Positions 57,280-64,000 of a stretch of DNA of 64,000 nucleotides are shown here, piece after piece. The notes below the pieces were generated by a model, which was not told the DNA's origin, ran no database searches, and worked only from the letters and a program-made list of their open reading frames with translations. The stretch is from assembly GCF_003206715.1 (NCBI RefSeq), contig NZ_PZJU01000006.1, positions 124,001-188,000 on the forward strand. The letters are read 5' to 3'. The position numbers and the translations under genes were made by a program. Every line of letters starts with the position of its first letter. Within the stretch, counting starts at the first letter, position 1. The stretch is from Salinicola peritrichatus. Its GTDB lineage: Bacteria > Pseudomonadota > Gammaproteobacteria > Pseudomonadales > Halomonadaceae.

Positions 57280-57867
57280 TCAATAGTAGGCGTTGGTCGT
57301 ATCGGTATGGTCGGTGACGTCACGGATGCCGGCCAGTTCGGGAATGCGCTCCATCAGCGTACGCTCCACGCCTTCCTTCAGCGTCAGATCGACCGCCGCG
57401 CAGCCCTGACATCCCCCACCGAACTGCAGCACCGCGACCTGGTCGTCGGTGAGCTGGATCAGGCGAATCTCGCCGCCATGCGAGGCCAGCCCCGGGTTGA
57501 TCTCGCTATAAAGGATGTAGTTGACGCGATCTTCCAGGGGACTATCGGCATTGACCTTGGGCATCTTGGCATTCGGTGCCTTGATCGTCAGCTGGCCGCC
57601 CATGCGGTCGGGATTGAAATCGACCACGGCCTCTTCCAGGAAAGGCACGCTGTTCTTGTCGAGGAAGACATTGAATTTCTCCAGCTCGATTCGCTCATCG
57701 CTGGGTTCCTCCTCGCCAGGACGGCAATAAGCCAGACAGGTTTCGGCATAGGGCGTGCCCGGCTGGGTGATGAAGACGCGAACGGCGATGCCATCGACGT
57801 TCTGCTTGGCCAGCAATTCGGCCAGATATTCCTGCCCGCTTTCGGTGATCTGAATCGGTTGGCTCAT
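57280..57867 (-). CDS. nfuA: Fe-S biogenesis protein NfuA
   Basis: A 195-residue NfuA: an N-terminal degenerate A-type domain ([20 protein letters not shown]) and a C-terminal Nfu domain with the cluster-binding CxxC in [20 protein letters not shown]. It carries and delivers [4Fe-4S] clusters to apo-proteins, notably under oxidative stress. Length and start match the family. It is divergent from metH, whose product is cobalamin-dependent and not an Fe-S enzyme. Confidence 0.96.
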   Translation of the reverse strand: MSQPIQITESGQEYLAELLAKQNVDGIAVRVFITQPGTPYAETCLAYCRPGEEEPSDERIELEKFNVFLDKNSVPFLEEAVVDFNPDRMGGQLTIKAPNAKMPKVNADSPLEDRVNYILYSEINPGLASHGGEIRLIQLTDDQVAVLQFGGGCQGCAAVDLTLKEGVERTLMERIPELAGIRDVTDHTDTTNAYY

Positions 57868-58100
57868 GTCACTGCGAACTCTGCTTGAGATGTCACGTTA
57901 TGGTAGGAAAAAGCTGGCCTCAAAACAATCCCGAGTGATTTGGTCAAGATAATCCCACCCCGTCGATGTGCTTTCCGCCAAGCGCTGGGGCATCTCGCCA
58001 GGCAACGCTTTCTGATACCATGCTTGCCCCGCGTGACGGCGATCGCACGCCCTTTGTCATTCAACGTCATGTCACCCAACGCCGCCGGAGACTTTCTGCC

Positions 58101-61847
<3,747 letters not shown>

Positions 61848-61887
61848 TGGCCCGGCGTAATAACGATAAGGCAATAAACTATGAGTA

Positions 61888-61908
61888 TTTATTCTTTTGT
61901 AGAATAAA
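61888..61908. promoter_or_regulatory. Inverted repeat upstream of the sulfite reductase gene
   Basis: TTTATTC and GAATAAA flank TTTTGTA, with a -10-like TAGAAT (61900-61905) overlapping the right arm and no -35 box. It lies 56 bp before the ATG at 61964 in an AT-rich pocket. Position and AT-rich dyad would suit a LysR-type activator such as CysB; as RNA it is too weak to be a convincing metH terminator. Confidence 0.4.
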
Positions 61909-61963
61909 ACATGCGCGTTAAGGTGCATTCATTGGCAGTCCATGACTAGCAGGATCAGGCCCG

Positions 61964-63616
61964 ATGTATCGTTACGATTCCTATGACCAGACGCTCGTCG
62001 ACGAGCGCGTGAACCAGTTCCGCGATCAGATGGATCGCTACCTCGCCGGCAAGCTCGGCGAGGAGGAGTTCCGTCCGGTTCGCCTCCAGAATGGCCTTTA
62101 TATCCAGCGTCACGCCCCGATGCTGCGTATCGCCATTCCCTACGGCATGCTGAGCAGCCACCAACTGCGCGCACTGGCCGCGATCACCCGCCGTTACGAT
62201 CGCGGTTACGGCCACTTCACCACGCGCCAGAACCTGCAGCTCAACTGGCCCGCGCTGGAAGATGTACCCGATATCCTGGCCGATCTGGCCAAGGTCCAGA
62301 TGCACGCGATCCAGACCAGCGGCAACTGCATTCGCAACACCACCAGCGATCAGTTCGCCGGTATCGCCAAGGACGAAGTGGTCGATCCGCGCCCTTGGTG
62401 CGAACTGATTCGCCAGTGGTCGACGCTGCATCCGGAGTTCGCCTACCTGCCGCGCAAGTTCAAGATCGCAGTGACCGGCGCCACCGAGGATCGCGCCGCG
62501 ATCCACGTCCACGACATCGGCCTGCGTCTATGGCTGAATGATTCGGGGGAGCTGCGTTTCCGCGTGCTGGCCGGCGGCGGCATGGGCCGCACGCCGATGA
62601 TCGGCGAGGTCGTGCGCGAAGACCTGCCCTGGCAGCATCTGCTGACCTACCTCGAAGCGATCGTGCGGGTCTATAACCAGTTCGGCCGGCGCGACAACAA
62701 GTTCAAGGCGCGCATCAAGATTCTGGTCAAGGCACTGGGCGTTGAGGAATTCACCCGCCGCGTCGAAGCCGAGTGGGCGCACCTCAAGGATGGCTCGCAA
62801 ACGCTCACCCAGGAAGTGGTCGACGCCGCACGTGCCCATTTTCCCGAACCCGAGCGCCGTCCGGTGGCCGACTCCGCCATCGTGGCCTACGAGCAGTTGC
62901 GCAAGGAAAACCGTGCCTTCGCGCGCTTCGTGACCAACAACGTCATGGATCACAAGGTGCCCGGCTACAAGGCCGTCACCCTGTCGCTCAAACGTCGCGA
63001 ACACGCCCCCGGCGATGTCACTGCCGATCAGATGGAAGCGGTGGCGAACCTTGCCGAGACCTTCGGTTTCGGCGAGCTGCGTGTCACCCATGAGCAGAAC
63101 CTGGTGCTGTCCGACGTGCCGGTGGACGAGATCGAGGCCCTCTGGCACCAACTCGAGGCGCTCGGCATGGCCAATCCGACAGTGGGGACGCTCAACGATA
63201 TCGTCTGCTGCCCGGGGGGCGACTACTGCTCGCTGGCCAACGCAGTTTCGATCCCTATCGCCCAGGCGATCCAGGAGCGCTTCGATGATCTCGACTACCT
63301 CTACGACCTGGGGCCGATCGATCTCAACATCTCAGGCTGCATGAACGCCTGCGGGCATCACCACGTCGGCAACATCGGCATTCTCGGCGTCGACAAGAAA
63401 GGCGAGGAGTATTACCAGATCTCGCTGGGCGGCAACGCCGACGACGACGTCTCGCTGGGCAAGATCCTGGGCCCTTCCTTCTATCGCGAAGACGTTCCCG
63501 GGGTGATCGACAAGGTCCTGCAAGTCTACGTCGAAAAGCGCCTCGCGGATGAACGCTTCCTCGACACCTATCGCCGCATTGGTCATCAGCCGTTCAAGGA
63601 GCGTGTCTATGCCTGA
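61964..63616 (+). CDS. cysI: Siroheme-dependent sulfite reductase (hemoprotein, CysI/SirA-like)
   Basis: A 550-residue nitrite/sulfite reductase hemoprotein with two ferredoxin-like domains and two siroheme/4Fe-4S domains. It has GYGHFTTRQNLQLNWPAL, QTSGNCIRNTTSDQFAG, and the cluster cysteines in IVCCPGGDYCSLA and ISGCMNACGHHHVG. It reduces sulfite to sulfide for cysteine synthesis. This is the version found in pseudomonads and halomonads next to a DUF934 gene. Its stop overlaps the next gene by 8 nt. Confidence 0.93.
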   Translation: MYRYDSYDQTLVDERVNQFRDQMDRYLAGKLGEEEFRPVRLQNGLYIQRHAPMLRIAIPYGMLSSHQLRALAAITRRYDRGYGHFTTRQNLQLNWPALEDVPDILADLAKVQMHAIQTSGNCIRNTTSDQFAGIAKDEVVDPRPWCELIRQWSTLHPEFAYLPRKFKIAVTGATEDRAAIHVHDIGLRLWLNDSGELRFRVLAGGGMGRTPMIGEVVREDLPWQHLLTYLEAIVRVYNQFGRRDNKFKARIKILVKALGVEEFTRRVEAEWAHLKDGSQTLTQEVVDAARAHFPEPERRPVADSAIVAYEQLRKENRAFARFVTNNVMDHKVPGYKAVTLSLKRREHAPGDVTADQMEAVANLAETFGFGELRVTHEQNLVLSDVPVDEIEALWHQLEALGMANPTVGTLNDIVCCPGGDYCSLANAVSIPIAQAIQERFDDLDYLYDLGPIDLNISGCMNACGHHHVGNIGILGVDKKGEEYYQISLGGNADDDVSLGKILGPSFYREDVPGVIDKVLQVYVEKRLADERFLDTYRRIGHQPFKERVYA

Positions 63617-64000
63617 ATCGGAATCTCAAGTCGCCGCGCAGGAGGTCGTGACCTCCACTGCCGCGTTGATCAAGCTGGGGCAGCACGTTACCGATACGTG
63701 GGTGCTGTCACGCGATGAAGACATGCTGCCGGAGAGCCGTCCCGCCATCGTGCCTCTGGCGCTGTGGCTATCGCATGCCGATCAGAGCGACCTGGCTCCC
63801 TGGCTGCCGAGCGATACCGAGCTGACGCCGGCGTTGGCCGGCGAGCTGGAAAAGGCGGCACTGGTGGCGATCGACTTCCCCGCCTTCACCGACGGTCGCG
63901 GCTATACGCTGGCCCGTCTGCTGCGCGAACGCTTCGGCTATGCCGGCGAGGTTCGGGCGATCGGGGATGTGTTGGTCGATCAGCTCTACTACATGAGCCG
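63609..64000 (+). CDS. DUF934 family protein (sulfite-reduction accessory), 3' end outside window
   Basis: Begins MPESESQVAAQEVVTS at ATG 63609, inside the 3' end of cysI, and is open to the window edge (130 codons seen). The visible part includes VPLALWLSHADQSDLAPWL and VAIDFPAFTDGRGYTLARLL, which leads into RERFGYAGEVRAIGDVL and DQLYYMSR. These are typical of DUF934 proteins that accompany CysI in pseudomonads. The exact role is unknown; proposed to assist sulfite reduction. Confidence 0.9.
   Translation, partial: MPESESQVAAQEVVTSTAALIKLGQHVTDTWVLSRDEDMLPESRPAIVPLALWLSHADQSDLAPWLPSDTELTPALAGELEKAALVAIDFPAFTDGRGYTLARLLRERFGYAGEVRAIGDVLVDQLYYMS

Noticed and set aside
57966-58100. N-terminal extension of metH and a possible riboswitch
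   Set aside because: The extension is Arg/Gln-rich and not conserved. I looked for cobalamin and SAM riboswitch cores upstream and recognised none.

Overview
The window is a chromosomal segment of a GC-rich gammaproteobacterium, almost certainly a halophile of the Halomonadaceae (Halomonas/Chromohalobacter/Salinicola-like). The main reasons are a complete ectoine operon ectABC whose proteins follow the halomonad versions closely, the conserved yebC-ruvCAB-ybgC-tolQRAB-pal-cpoB block, and a mupP-ubiG-yciK arrangement like that of Pseudomonas. No tRNA, rRNA or CRISPR array was seen.

Layout. 0-6 kb: the 3' end of a cardiolipin synthase gene, a HypT-like LysR regulator, a YihY/BrkB membrane protein, acylphosphatase, and a leftward operon of 2-hydroxyacid dehydrogenase, ribokinase and nucleoside hydrolase (nucleoside/ribose salvage). 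6-17 kb: fmdB-aspS, then yebC-ruvC-ruvA-ruvB-ybgC-tolQ-tolR-tolA-tolB-pal-cpoB, covering Holliday-junction processing and the Tol-Pal envelope machine. 17-22.4 kb: yciK, mupP and ubiG, then galU with a UDP-glucose-dehydrogenase-like gene that lacks the catalytic cysteine, and a superoxide-dismutase-fold protein that has lost all four metal ligands. 22.6-30.5 kb: a membrane-anchored coiled-coil protein, tamA-tamB, msrA. 30.6-36.2 kb: yheT, pepQ, a second HypT-like LysR regulator, beta-carbonic anhydrase and glutathione reductase. 36.5-39 kb: ectABC with a recognisable promoter and terminator.

39.1-47.6 kb is an acquired metal-resistance segment bounded by a decayed IS30-type transposase (left) and a decayed IS3-type transposase (right). 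It carries an M23 endopeptidase, an Lnt apolipoprotein N-acyltransferase, a Zn/Cd/Pb P-type ATPase behind a MerR-type promoter, a 38-codon stub of a ZIP transporter, a CDF exporter and the broken 3' half of an FrmR/RcnR-family repressor gene. Part of it is visibly AT-richer than the surroundings. After it come the cyo terminal oxidase operon (cyoABCDE, leftward), zur-hisI-yidD, sufE, a KfrA-like DNA-binding coiled-coil protein, a lone TAXI-type binding protein, nfuA, metH, and a siroheme sulfite reductase gene with the start of its DUF934 partner at the right edge.

The most unusual material is (1) the metal-ligand-free SOD-fold protein, (2) the Cys-less UGD-like protein next to galU, and (3) a set of miniature inverted-repeat elements placed exactly at gene borders. 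One lies between the probable ancestral ribosome-binding site and start codon of tamA; another is inserted in the stop codon of the kfrA-like gene and regenerates it.
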